From assembly GCA_022494885.1 (NCBI GenBank), contig JAGVSM010000213.1:44462-108461 (forward strand): 64,000 bases of DNA, written 5' to 3'. Made by a program: the position numbers and the translations under genes. Origin of the DNA: Micrasema longulum (lineage: Eukaryota; Arthropoda; Insecta; Trichoptera; Brachycentridae). Below are positions 19,905 through 29,959 of this stretch, in pieces. Numbering within the stretch: the first letter of the stretch is position 1; each line of letters opens with the position of its first letter. The notes beneath the pieces are model-generated. The model saw only the letters and a program-made list of their open reading frames with translations, had not been told where the DNA came from and ran no database searches.

Positions 19905-22900
19905 ATGACACCTAATACAAGTGAATTCACTAATATTAATGCTAAGTCAATAATCCTAAAGTGCATTAAGATTGGTGGTTCATTAGGTGGATATCAGTTT
20001 ATAATACAGTACAAAAATGAATTCCATAATAAATTAGTACTCAGCATTATTCTGCCTGCATTTTTTATATTTCTACGTCATCTAGAGAGTACTATTTTCT
20101 CCTATTATGTATTTGCAATATGTTTCTTGGTTTTCTCAGTTTTCGTGGAATCTCGAAAAGTAACAGAAGGTATTGTTATAATTTATTTTAATTTACACGC
20201 AGAGACCCTTTTCAAGAAGCACAAAAACTGTCAATAAGACTACACCAATATCACCGCTCAATAGGACTAAAAACTTTATCTCGCTTTGATTTTGTGATAA
20301 ATTTCTTATGATAAAACGTGATGTATCAGTTCACAATTGTTTACTTTTATGTCGCCCGGTCCTTTTATTTATATATATATTTTTAATCTGTTTATTTTAC
20401 ATATGAATAATGTTTTTCTTTATTACTAATTTGCGCTGGTTACATGGCATGTTCAATATTGCACTTCTCACCCAATCGAGCTGAAATAAAAATATTATCA
20501 ATACTGAAATAGCATAGCTGATAATCTTTCTCTTATATAATTTACCACCAATATTTACTGTAGGATGTGAATAAAGAAAATAGTAATAGATCTGTATGAG
20601 AGTGTTTTTTGAAATGTGGTTCTCAACTAACGATAAAACACTTTTTTCCATTATCCTTTTTTAATGACCAAATGATTTTGATTTTTTTTAGAATCTGTTT
20701 TGATAATTCCTAGTATCGGGATCCAGTACAATATCAAATATGGTTTGAAATTGGAGAAAAACAATTTTATACATTGGAAGAATATTGATGGTTTAATAAT
20801 TAATGAAGTAATTCACATGGTAATCATAGTTTTTATTATTTCACCTTAGTTATAAAAAATCATTTGTTTTGAATTTCGGGTTGCACTTTTGGATTAATTT
20901 TCGAAAATATTAAATTAATTTAATATTTTCTATTATATTATTGGGTTGAGAAATTGTAATTAACTATTATGTAAAAAAATAAAATTAGGGTAAAAACAAG
21001 TAAGTAAAATAAAACTAAAGCAAATAATATATGTCTCATCAGTAGGCTGAATGTTGTCAAAATGCCATCTCTCAGGCAAAAGTGTGGTAAAACTATGTAC
21101 GATAGGTGCACAAATGTCGAAATTCGTGCATTATGTAAAGCTGAGATAAGCATTATCGACAAAATCAAGAATTGAGTTCTGGGTTGGTTTGGACATGTAG
21201 AGCGAATGGACGGTGAAAGAACTGCTTAAAAGATTAACTATGTGAATGTTGATGGTAGACAATGAGAAACACTGTGAAAGACATGACATGACCAAATACA
21301 ACAAATACTTAAAGATGGACATGTCAAAAGCCTGAATAATCGCACACGTAGATGAGAAGATATATGAATGTGAGGAAGCAAGATATGTATGTAAAGACCG
21401 AGTGATATGGCATTTCATTCTATCTGTCACCTCTAAGGGGAAACATCCTTTTATGTTTCATTTGTCTTCCCGTGGTTCTTTAAAGGGTGACATTCAAAGG
21501 TGTTTTTGTATAAAAACTTCATCCAATCACAATATTTTATACTCAATATGAGTTTTAAATTTGCATATTTTAGTGTTATATTCACAATTCGATCGAACAT
21601 CAGTATTTTTTAATGAAGTACTCGACGTAGTTTTCTTTAAAATTATTTCTCTGTCAGTTTTTTTAGTAACTCTTTGGTTTCTTTTGGTTGTATTTAACCA
21701 TTTTTGTTTTTCAGCAAAGTATTATCTACATTTTAACTGTGGTAGTTAAAGACTCCTCGCAAACGAAGTCACTAGTGACCCTTTTTCAGGTAATATAAAA
21801 AAATATGATAATACGATTTATTTATTATTTTGACTTGGTGTTTATAGTACAATTGTATCTGTGTGTTTTAATGTCAAAGAAAATTATTATTACTATTTTA
21901 TGTTTGTCTTACTTTATCTCTCAAAAAAGAAAAACAAATAAGGAATAATTCCAAACATTTAAAGTTTTATTATTTGTATATATATATATATATACAGGGT
22001 GTTCTTTAAACCCTGTCACATCCGAAACCACGATGACCAAGAAGACATATTGGTACATTAAAATAATTTTTCAGAACGAATAAAATTTACAAAAATAAAA
22101 TATTAAAAACAACTAATGGTTGCTAACTTCTACAAGGGAGAAGCGAGAGGAGGGGAGGGGGAGTCTGATACACCATCAACCACATGGCCACGCCCCCCTC
22201 GCTTCTCCCCTGCAGAAGTAAGCAAATATTTTTTTTTTATAAATATTTTTTTTTTTTAAATTTGCGTTCTAAATATAGTTTTAAATATGCTTATATGTCT
22301 TCTTGCTCATACTGATCATCGTGGTTTCGGATGTGACAGGGTTTAAATAACACCCTATATATATTAATATTAGTAAATATGAACTGATGGGGTCATTGGA
22401 AAAACATTAATGTATATTATGTATTTGTCACCCTTAGTATAAAATCTACATTTAGACATGCTCAATTTAAAAAAATGAATTTTTCAAAAATGCTTTTTAA
22501 AATGATTTTCTTCGTCTTTGTTAAAAATGTCATGCTCACCTTTTTTTTGTCAAATGAAATAAAATAAAAAATGGGTTATGCCATATTTTTAAAGTTATTT
22601 ATGTACCAGTAATGTACTTACCAAAATAAAATCCTATTTTGATTCATGCATTCCAGATTTTTCAAAAGTATTACATAGTTGTCAATGAATTTCAGGATTT
22701 AATTATATTTTCAATACTGATTTTAATTTATGGTCATTACTACTGATTGATAAAATATAATAAATTTATAAATAATAGAAAAAAATAGAATATTCTGTTT
22801 ATATTATATGTACTTTTAAAATATAAATAATGCATGTTGAATTTTATGTTAAATATAGTTTAGAAAGATCCAGTTCAATAATAAAATAAAAATTAATTTC

Positions 22901-23049
22901 TCATCTCCCTTTGTGTTTATGTTCTTCTAATTATTTATTCTTTTTCATTTCAGAATACAAAACCCAGGTTGAATGTCTTGGAAATTATTTATCAAGAAAT
23001 GGAACCTATTTTAAATAGTAAAAAAAGTGAAATTGTGAATCCAAGATAA
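19905..23049 (+). CDS. PIG-H: PIG-H, GPI N-acetylglucosaminyltransferase subunit
   Basis: PIG-H is a subunit of the ER complex that adds GlcNAc to phosphatidylinositol, the first step of GPI-anchor synthesis. Four exons join cleanly: 19905-20169, 20692-20819, 21715-21789 and 22954-23049, with GT/AG borders and phases 1, 0 and 0. The product is 187 residues, and human PIG-H is 188. Residues 44-82 form a hydrophobic hairpin (LVLSIILPAFFIFL, then YYVFAICFLVFSVF). The PIG-H domain follows: ESVLIIPSIGIQ, then FIHWKNIDGLIINEVIHMQS, then IYILTVVVKD, LVTLFQNTKPRL and LEIIYQEMEP. Intron 2 holds a LINE fragment and intron 3 a fold-back element. The start is the first in-frame ATG and matches family length. 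Confidence 0.9.
21020..21470 (+). pseudogene. LINE fragment in PIG-H intron 2
   Basis: The frames, with several stops, read KCGKTMYDRCTNVEIRALCK, then VLGWFGHVERMDGERTA, then HDQIQQILKDGHVKS. They match the C-terminal region of the element at 38090-39500 (MCGKTMYDRSTNVEIRELCK; VLRWFGHVEQMNSEKTA). It is a decayed, truncated copy of the same family. Confidence 0.75.
21991..22360. mobile_element. Fold-back element with long inverted repeats
   Basis: The left arm (AGGGTGTTCTTTAAACCCTG, then TCACATCCGAAACCACGATG) is repeated inverted at the right end, with CATCGTGGTTTCGGATGTGA and AACACCCT. The middle carries a second inverted pair, AAGGGAGAAGCGAGAGGAGG against CGCCCCCCTCGCTTCTCCCC, so most of the element could fold on itself. 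It sits in a TATATA site in PIG-H intron 3. A Tc1/mariner-type MITE is likely from the TA-rich target. Confidence 0.8.
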
Positions 23050-23663
23050 TGTCTTCTTATTTTTTTTAATTCAGTAAATATTCTTAAAACCGTAGAAAAT
23101 GTTTTAATGATGTAAAGCGGAAGCAGTGTTTGGCTGTCGAAAAACAAAACTCTCCAGATTTTTCGCTAACACTCCTGTAAAAGAGTTTCACTTTTTTTTT
23201 CATGGAGCGGCGGGGGGGGGGTTACCACAGTTTTGCCATGTTACTCCAAACACTGTTATTTAAAAAAACTGTTAACTTGAACTTTTGATTTTGCATTTCT
23301 GTTTCAAACTTTGAGACATGGCCACTGAACAAAATGTACGATTATTCTGTTGCTCGAAATTCCCAGATTTCCTTCATTTTTACAGAAAACTCTTCTCCCT
23401 TTGAAAATCAGAATTCCTCCTTATTTTTGGGAGGACTTTTCCCCAGACATCACATCACTGAGCGTAAGGCACTGACATCAATCATCAATATTAATATTCT
23501 TCTTAGTTTTTATTGGCCTTATCACCTCACAACTGGGGTGTTCTAGCCAGTGTTGCGTTTTTGTTAAATTAGATATTTACATCTGTGTTAGTAATGAATG
23601 CAAGTTAGTGTGTTAGTATTTAATATAAAGAAAACTTCGCATATTATATAACATATTTACAAG
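23050..23663. other. PIG-H 3' flank, nothing recognised
   Basis: This covers the 3' UTR and spacer. There is a G10 run near 23211-23221 but no supported gene. Confidence 0.4.
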
Positions 23664-23895
23664 TTAACACATTCGGTGCGTCAGACATGACTCCCGTGTC
23701 CATACAAAAATTGTAGCTCCGCATTGGTCACTGGAGCCATGTCATGTTGGTGCTTGGTGTCCCAACCAAACATTCTACAGCATGTCTACAATTGCTGTGT
23801 TTTAGTCTTAGCACTGTATTTTCAGTGTGAGCAAGTACTTCTTACAGTGTATTACATCATTGTTCGCAATATATTGAACGCAGTGAAAGTGTTAA
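23664..23895. mobile_element. PiggyBac-type non-autonomous element, second family
   Basis: The element is 232 bp between TTAA sites at 23664 and 23892. The ends are TTAACACATTCGGTGCG and, reversed, TTAACACTTTCACTGCG. An internal pair of GACATGACTCCCGTGTC and GGAGCCATGTCATG echoes the subterminal hairpins of the element at 16225. It is non-coding. Confidence 0.65.
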
Positions 23896-24089
23896 TACAA
23901 TTTGTTGCTAGATATTTACATGGAATTTTAAATACATGTTTATTGGGTGGGAACAGGAGAGTTAAAATATGAGTAGGGAATGGGATGCTGATATTGGAGA
24001 GGTCGTATAGAAAATCAGGATATCAATCATTTATGGGGCATCAAAAAAAAACATGGTTTAAGTTTTTTTCCTCAAGCTGACTTTGCACA

Positions 24090-24760
24090 TGGTAGAGTCC
24101 CGAACATGGATTCTGAACAGGTGAGAACCATTACAGCAGTGCCCAATGCAATATGGAGGATGTCTCAAACTTGTTCAGAATCACTGTAAAAAAATGTCTA
24201 CCCTTGGCTTGGGAGGAGGTCACCCAATATTCTTGCCATGTGCGAAGTTGCTTCTTCTTCATCATAACGAGAAGATCACCCAGTGGTAGTTAATTACTAT
24301 AGGCAGGATCCCCGAAATAGACCGCCTCCTTTGCTAACGTGTCCACTTTTTCGTTCCCAGGAATACTACAATGGCTAGGGATCCAATATATAACAATGCT
24401 TTTATTGGATGCCTCTGATAACGAAAGAAGAAATTGAGTTTCCACTCAGAGCTCGTCCTTAGAATAAGAGGATGGAGGGGATTTGATTATTTGTAGGACA
24501 CTCAGGGTGTCCGACAGGATAAAGGTGAGGCTATATTGTGAGCTTAAGGCGTACTTGACAGCTTTTCGGTTTACGATACATTCCGCTGTAAATATGGATG
24601 TATTATCGTGTAATTCTTACAATCTTTGGAAGCCGTCGTCTTCACTATATGGGCCCATGTGAGTTGGCGAATCTGACTGAGACTAATCAGTGTAAATAAT
24701 TCTCGAACCTATGTATTTTGACAACCGGATTTGGATAAACGTACACCAGGGTTGTAGGTG
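24090..24760 (-). pseudogene. LINE RNase H domain fragment
   Basis: On the - strand: FTAECIVNRKAVKYALSSQY, then LTFILSDTLSVLQIIKSP, then a stop, then VIYWIPSHCSIPGNEKVDTL followed by AKEAV and a LRTWQEYW-type segment. This is the ribonuclease H domain found after the RT in I-clade and some jockey-type non-LTR elements (catalytic E, D and the 'PSHxxIxGNExxD' block). At least one stop interrupts it. Confidence 0.75.
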
Positions 24761-24904
24761 GCTTTCAACTCCGAATGTGAGTTCAACATTTGGGGCATAA
24801 ATAGACAATTCAAACGAGGGGGTAAAAAGCAAAACCACCAATGTCCATGATCACTGTTTTTAAAAAGACCAACGAAACTAGTAGTGAAAAGACTTTCTTT
24901 TAAG

Positions 24905-25080
24905 TTTAATGTATTTATTTATTTAACTTTTTGTACATGATGTTATTTGTACATTGGCGGGCTAATTGCCAAATGGCAATTTCTTCCAACCAACCAATAA
25001 AATAAAAGTTTTATTTTTATAATTCTATTTACAGAACATATTTAATAGAAAATGAAGATTAAAAAACTAAAGATAAATAA
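24905..25080 (-). repeat. LINE 3' UTR stub
   Basis: Reverse-complement match to the 3' UTR of the LINE at 56505: TTGGTTGGAAGAAATTGCCA, then CCGCCAATGTACAAATA, then AAAAAGTTAAATAAATAAAT. It lies just downstream of the RNase H fragment in the other sense of reading, so it may be a separate insertion. Confidence 0.7.
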
Positions 25081-25646
25081 AAATAGAAATAATCATATTT
25101 GTTTATAAATTACCTTAAATCAAAACTATTAATCATTGGGAAAAGGGAAAAAAAGAGGAAAGAAGGAGAGATTAAGGAAGAAAAAGGAGATGTTTCTTGT
25201 TTTACTCATTGAACTCAAAATAAACAGTTTTTTTGCTACTTTTTATACCACGTACAAGTTTCACATTAAACTAAAAGAAAATATTATTTTCGCTACTGGT
25301 TTTGTTGTTCTTCCCAAAAACAGAGATCATGGACAGTGGCGGTTTTGCTTTTAACCCCCTCAAATGGGAAACGATAATGAGGAAGAAGGTCTTTAGGGTT
25401 TATATTGGATTCGGAGTATTTGAAAACTGTTAATTAGTAAAAGAGGGATTTTATGGGACCAAAAAGCGAAAGATGTCATACAGTCAGAAAGCGATTCTAT
25501 TTTTTTTTTTAAGTATGCTATGTTTTTGTACAGAGCATTTTGACGAAAAAACTTCGCCAAATACTGTCTTCTCATCCTGAGTGAGGCATCAGAAGCTTAT
25601 ATTTGTAAAGCATTAATTGGAGAAGACTCCCATCGGTCTGATGATA
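25081..25646. other. Spacer, nothing recognised
   Basis: The only frames are low-complexity lysine-rich ones, with no gene or repeat ends. A purine-rich stretch at 25136-25195 explains the apparent Lys-rich frame there. Confidence 0.4.
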
Positions 25647-26409
25647 GGTCTCAGCATAGAATTAAGAATAGTCCAGAAGGAGCGTAAAATCATATTTGAA
25701 TACATCGGACTGTGTCTAATGATTCCACCACTATGCCTCACTTTCGCCGCGCGCATTCGTGAAGTCGCGGGGTAATGTTGCTTGATGGGAAAAAAAAAAT
25801 CATAACAAATGTAAGGTAAAAAAAAGCAATCTGTTAATTTCTCTAAAATTTTATTGTGCACGCGGAAACACTAATTGACACAACAGAGTAGATAAGTAAA
25901 GGGTCATTTAATAAGAGTAATTGAATTGATGAACTTTTAACCTCAAATATAAAACAAATTTTATTTGACATAAAACGGATATTTTTATATCATGTTAAAT
26001 AATATTTGATGTTTTAAAGATAATGTCGTTTAAATGTCCCCCACGGCGTTGTTTAATCCGAGGCCTAATTTTCATTAGATGAGTGAACACTAACGAAATT
26101 ACTATTTTGTTTCTTCGACAATCTGACAGGTGGAAAAAAATCAATTTTTAAGTAATGTATTTTCTACTTAAACATTCGTTTGTTAATTACACATGAAATG
26201 TGATGCTATCCTGTTTCTTTAAGATCCTAGCAGTATTTCTGCACTTTAAAAGGACACAACACGGCATAGTTGAATTCAAATCAGGTGTTGCGTACTGAGC
26301 GACGTCTACAAAGAAACTAATGGGTCAACTCATTTATGAGTAGTTTAGTCGCCTTCTGTTTGATGTGCGTATGTGGTTTCTGAACTATTCTTAATTCTAT
26401 GGGTCTCAG
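25647..26409. mobile_element. Inverted-repeat element, family A copy 2 (perfect 8-bp TSD)
   Basis: The body is 25655-26401 (747 bp), with CATAGAATTAAGAATAGTCC at the left and the complement ending GAACTATTCTTAATTCTATG at the right. It is flanked by perfect 8-bp duplications GGTCTCAG (25647-25654 and 26402-26409). It is an inverted copy of 4467-5266, similar across its whole length with small indels. It is non-coding. Confidence 0.9.
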
Positions 26410-26830
26410 ACTCTGAGATTGAATCTAGTCAAGTCTTTGGAAATTTTTTTACCATAGTTCTAAAAAAACGAGGCATAGTCGAAATATACACAGTATAAAA
26501 AGTTTTTGTGGGTGGCTCCTTCACCATAATCGCGGGAATATTTATACTAATTAGTACATCGTTTAGCCATCCTTTTTTTACCTAACGTCACTAACCAACA
26601 CCGACTAGCACTAGCAGTCTATTTATCAGCTACTTCAAATCGATATAAAATTTCCGGAATTCTTCTAACTTTGTACCCCGATTCTGTATCTAAGTAAGTT
26701 CTTAACGAAACATTCACAGTTTATTTTTTTATCTACGGCTCTCACATGGCAGCACTAAAGATTTCACTTTACACTGTGTTGACAGCTGTCAAGTTCCAAT
26801 TTAGTTTAGTTAGGGTTTAGGCGAAAAGAA
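26410..26830. other. ISCA2 5' flank
   Basis: This spacer should hold the ISCA2 promoter. No TATA box is seen. The stretch at 26750-26820 just before the ATG is probably 5' UTR. Confidence 0.3.
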
Positions 26831-27689
26831 ATGTCTCAAATGTTTGCACGTAACGTATTCAGAAATATTATTTACAGTCATAATAAATACAGGTTAATTT
26901 CAGCAGCCAAAAGTAGTAAAGAATTGGTTCAGAACCAAGATGCCGCCGGAGATTTAAATTTAAGTGACGAGTGTGTTAAAAGATTAAACCATTTATGTAA
27001 AGATTCAAACACTTTCTTGCGGTTATCTGTTGAGGGTGGAGGATGTTCCGGGTTCCAATACAAATTTGATCTAGAGGACAAGATATTACCAGAAGACAAG
27101 TAAGACACAGTTTCTACCTAGGCGAATTTTCTTAGAACTTTTAAAAGTAATCAAAATTATGACGTAGTTTAAGGTGACCATTATTTAACATTCAAATTCA
27201 GAACATTACTTATGCATTTATTCAAAAAAAAATTGGAGAATTTTAATCATATTTTGGTCGCTGATGTATTTTTCGTGTTTATGATAGTTTTTATTGTCAG
27301 ATCTATATACAGACCGTTATAATTTTAGACGTTGAATTGTCAATTTTCAACTCTTAAAACATACCATGTAACTGATAAAATTCAAACAAAAACAAAACAA
27401 CGGTACTCTAACATAGTATCAAACAAAGATTTATTAATAAAAGTTTTATTTTTAAAATCATGATTATATACCCATTTTAAACTACCTTGCCTATATGCTT
27501 TGTTTTTTCAGAATATTTGAAAAGGATGGAGCAAAATTAGTTATCGATGAAATATCCCTAGAGTATGTACAAGGCGCAACTGTGGACTATCATGAAGAAC
27601 TTATCAAATCTGCTTTCAGAGTTATAAAAAATCCTAAAGCTGAATTAGGGTGTTCTTGTGGTGCTAGTTTTTCTATAAAATTGGATTGA
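26831..27689 (+). CDS. ISCA2: ISCA2, mitochondrial iron-sulfur cluster assembly 2
   Basis: ISCA2 works with ISCA1 and IBA57 in the mitochondrial matrix to build 4Fe-4S clusters for lipoate synthase, aconitase and complex I. Two exons (26831-27099 and 27512-27689) join in phase 2 across GTAAGA and TTTTTTCAG, giving 148 residues. An Arg/Ser-rich N-terminus of about 40 residues without acidic residues before Glu31 looks like a mitochondrial targeting peptide. The HesB-like domain follows. The three cluster-binding cysteines are present: C72 in GGGCSGFQY, and C137 and C139 in [10 protein letters not shown]. The [20 protein letters not shown] block is typical of ISCA2 rather than ISCA1. The 412-bp intron holds nothing recognisable. 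Confidence 0.95.
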
Positions 27690-28363
27690 ATGAATATTTG
27701 TTACCAAAATATATAATGTATATACATAAGTTAACTATTTTTGGCATTAGTTAAATCGAAACATAGTTATGAAATCAGTTAGTTTTAATCTGTTTTTTGT
27801 GTTATTTATCTTTTAAAAAGCAATTTGAGATTTCAATAATTGAAGCCTTTCAATGTATTTGTAAATTGTATTATGGGACAAAGAATATAATGAAATTGAA
27901 CCATAAAAATCTGATAAATAATAAATAGTTATAATAATGACACATTACTTCAATATAACTAAAATGTTCACATTTTAGGTATGGATTTAAAATTCGACAA
28001 CTAATAACTCAAAAAACATATTCATGCAAAATACCTTTGAGAATGATGTTTCATTAAAAAATAAACAAATGAATACAAATTAAACAAATTAAAGTGAACA
28101 TAAAATTGTATGTTGATAAAGAGTGTAAATAAATAAATAATACATATTGTTAAAACTCCTATATTGATTGTTTTGTGCATATTGATGTATGTGTATGACA
28201 TTGCTCTGTTAATATATGTTATTTTTTAGAATGAAGTACCTTCTTGCACTGTTTAGATTTAGAACTACAAATTTATAGTAATAAAATTATTTATTTTATT
28301 TTTGACCACTTGCTTATCTCCGACTTATGCTTATATTATATTATGTTTTAAAATTAGCTAAAA
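27690..28363. other. ISCA2 3' flank
   Basis: This AT-rich sequence includes the ISCA2 3' UTR. ATAATAAATAG near 27918 offers an AATAAA signal. No other gene is seen. Confidence 0.4.
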
Positions 28364-28541
28364 TATACCGTATTAGCCTGAATATAACACGATGGTTTTT
28401 CATTAAAATGTGTTTTCTAAAAAATACGTTCTTGTTATATTCGGGGTTAAAGATTAGTGAATCTTTTCTTTCATTCCTGCTCCATATATAAAGGTCGCAT
28501 TATATTTGAGGCCACATTATATTCGGGTTAATACGGTATAT
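28364..28541. mobile_element. Small MITE with TATACCGTATTA ends
   Basis: The left end, TATACCGTATTAGCCTGAAT, and the right end, ATTCGGGTTAATACGGTATA, are imperfect inverted repeats about 175 bp apart. The interior GTTATATTCGGGG repeats the right-end motif. The TA-ended terminus suggests Tc1/mariner-type mobilisation. Confidence 0.65.
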
Positions 28542-28638
28542 GATATTGGTACAAAATTAAAACAAATCATTAATGCAAAATATTAGTCATCCTTGTAGAA
28601 ATTGAAACAAAAAATAAATATTTTATGTTTTTTTTTTG

Positions 28639-28806
28639 CATCACAACAGGCCAGGAAGCCTAATTACCTACAGCGGTGAATTACATCACAGAACACCTAG
28701 GCTTAAGAAAAATTATATTTTAATTTTTGTGTTCTCACCAGGAATCAAACCCGGAAACTTCCGTGTGTGAGTCAAGCGTCTTGACCACTACACTACGGAG
28801 GCCGCC
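28639..28806 (-). mobile_element. tRNA-derived SINE
   Basis: On the - strand: GGCCTCCGTAGTGTAGTGGT (A box), then CGGGTTTGATTCC (B box) at tRNA spacing, then a body with GTGTTCTGTGATGTAATTCA and ending GCCTGTTGTGATGC. Related copies are at 48960, 62505 and 62925. The tRNA-like head is the best preserved of the four. Confidence 0.8.
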
Positions 28807-29149
28807 GATATTTGTAGCACTAACTTTGTGGATCATTGTTTTATATAATATTTTTGAGAGATTAATAAAAAAACTTCGTTTTATGAACCTCTTTATTCAG
28901 TAAATGAATACAAGTGTAAACAACCGGCTAGTTTTGGCAACAAGATGTTTCCCATTTTTTCCACCTACTAATCTGTTCGCTGTTTCTTTTATACAATATG
29001 TGTGTTTCATCAGCATCATTCCTTTCCGCACGCATGGTGAGCGCTCCCGTCGGCCAATTGAGTAATAACGCCCCAAAAAAAATTCAATTATTAAAGAAAT
29101 GGTATTAGAAGATCGCCATTTGAAAGTGAAGGAATCAGCTGTATAATAT

Positions 29150-29460
29150 TTGTGAAACAGGCATTTGCCACAATATTCTGGGATTGCGGGGGCATTTTAC
29201 TCATTGACTTTGAAGATCATAATACAACTGTTAGCAGCGCTCATTATGTGTCTTTGTTGCATACATTTAAGACAGTATTCATGCAAAGCGTCAAAGAAAA
29301 AAAATACAAAAGGTGTTTGATTATTGCATGACAATGCAACCGTGCATACTGCCACCATTTCACAAGCTGCCATCCATGAATGCAGCTGTCAAGAATTGGA
29401 GCATCCACAGCAATGTCCGGACATGGCTCCTAGTTATTATTATTTATTATCCAATTTATA
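29150..29460 (+). pseudogene. Mariner relic (central transposase)
   Basis: The frame reads ILLIDFEDHNTTVSSAHYVS, then MQSVKEKKYKR, then a worn 'HDNA' region with shifts (CLIIA, QCNRAYCH), then an 'HPxQCPDMAPS' remnant. This is the 'vFwDcxGiLLiDF' central block of mariner transposases. No ends were found and it is strongly decayed. Confidence 0.65.
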
Positions 29461-29959
29461 AAAATACCTTAGGGGACCTTGTTTTAAGGAGGATAGTGAG
29501 TTGCAAGCATTTTAGGGAGATTATTTTTACAGGGGTATAGAATTATAAATTGATCTTGTAATAATTGTATTGAAGCTAGGGGAGATTATATTGAAAAGTA
29601 AAAACTGTTATAGGCTGAGAATTTATGGCGCATACCACACATGGCTATTATCTTAGTCAACATTTGTATTCAAGTAATTAAAAAAAAAATTAGGATAGGT
29701 AACGATAATAAAATTTTATCTCTATCAAGAGATTTCAAGGATATCAATCCTGAATTAATTTGAAAGGAAACCTACCCAACACAAGAAGCAGGTAAAAATA
29801 TATTGAATAATGAAGAAAAGTATGTTTTTACATGAGAATAATCTCATTTTTATAATATATTTTTAAATATTATAATAACATCATTTTAGTTATATAAATA
29901 AATCAAAATAATATAATCACAATACACTTAATATGATAGAGTTTAGATAAAAATAATAT
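29461..29959. other. Spacer and PPP1R21 3' flank, nothing recognised
   Basis: AT-rich; the part next to 29959 is the 3' UTR of the - strand gene. Confidence 0.4.

Noticed and set aside
25136..25354. Lys/Arg-rich 72-codon frame
   Set aside because: Created by a purine-rich simple stretch; no family resemblance.
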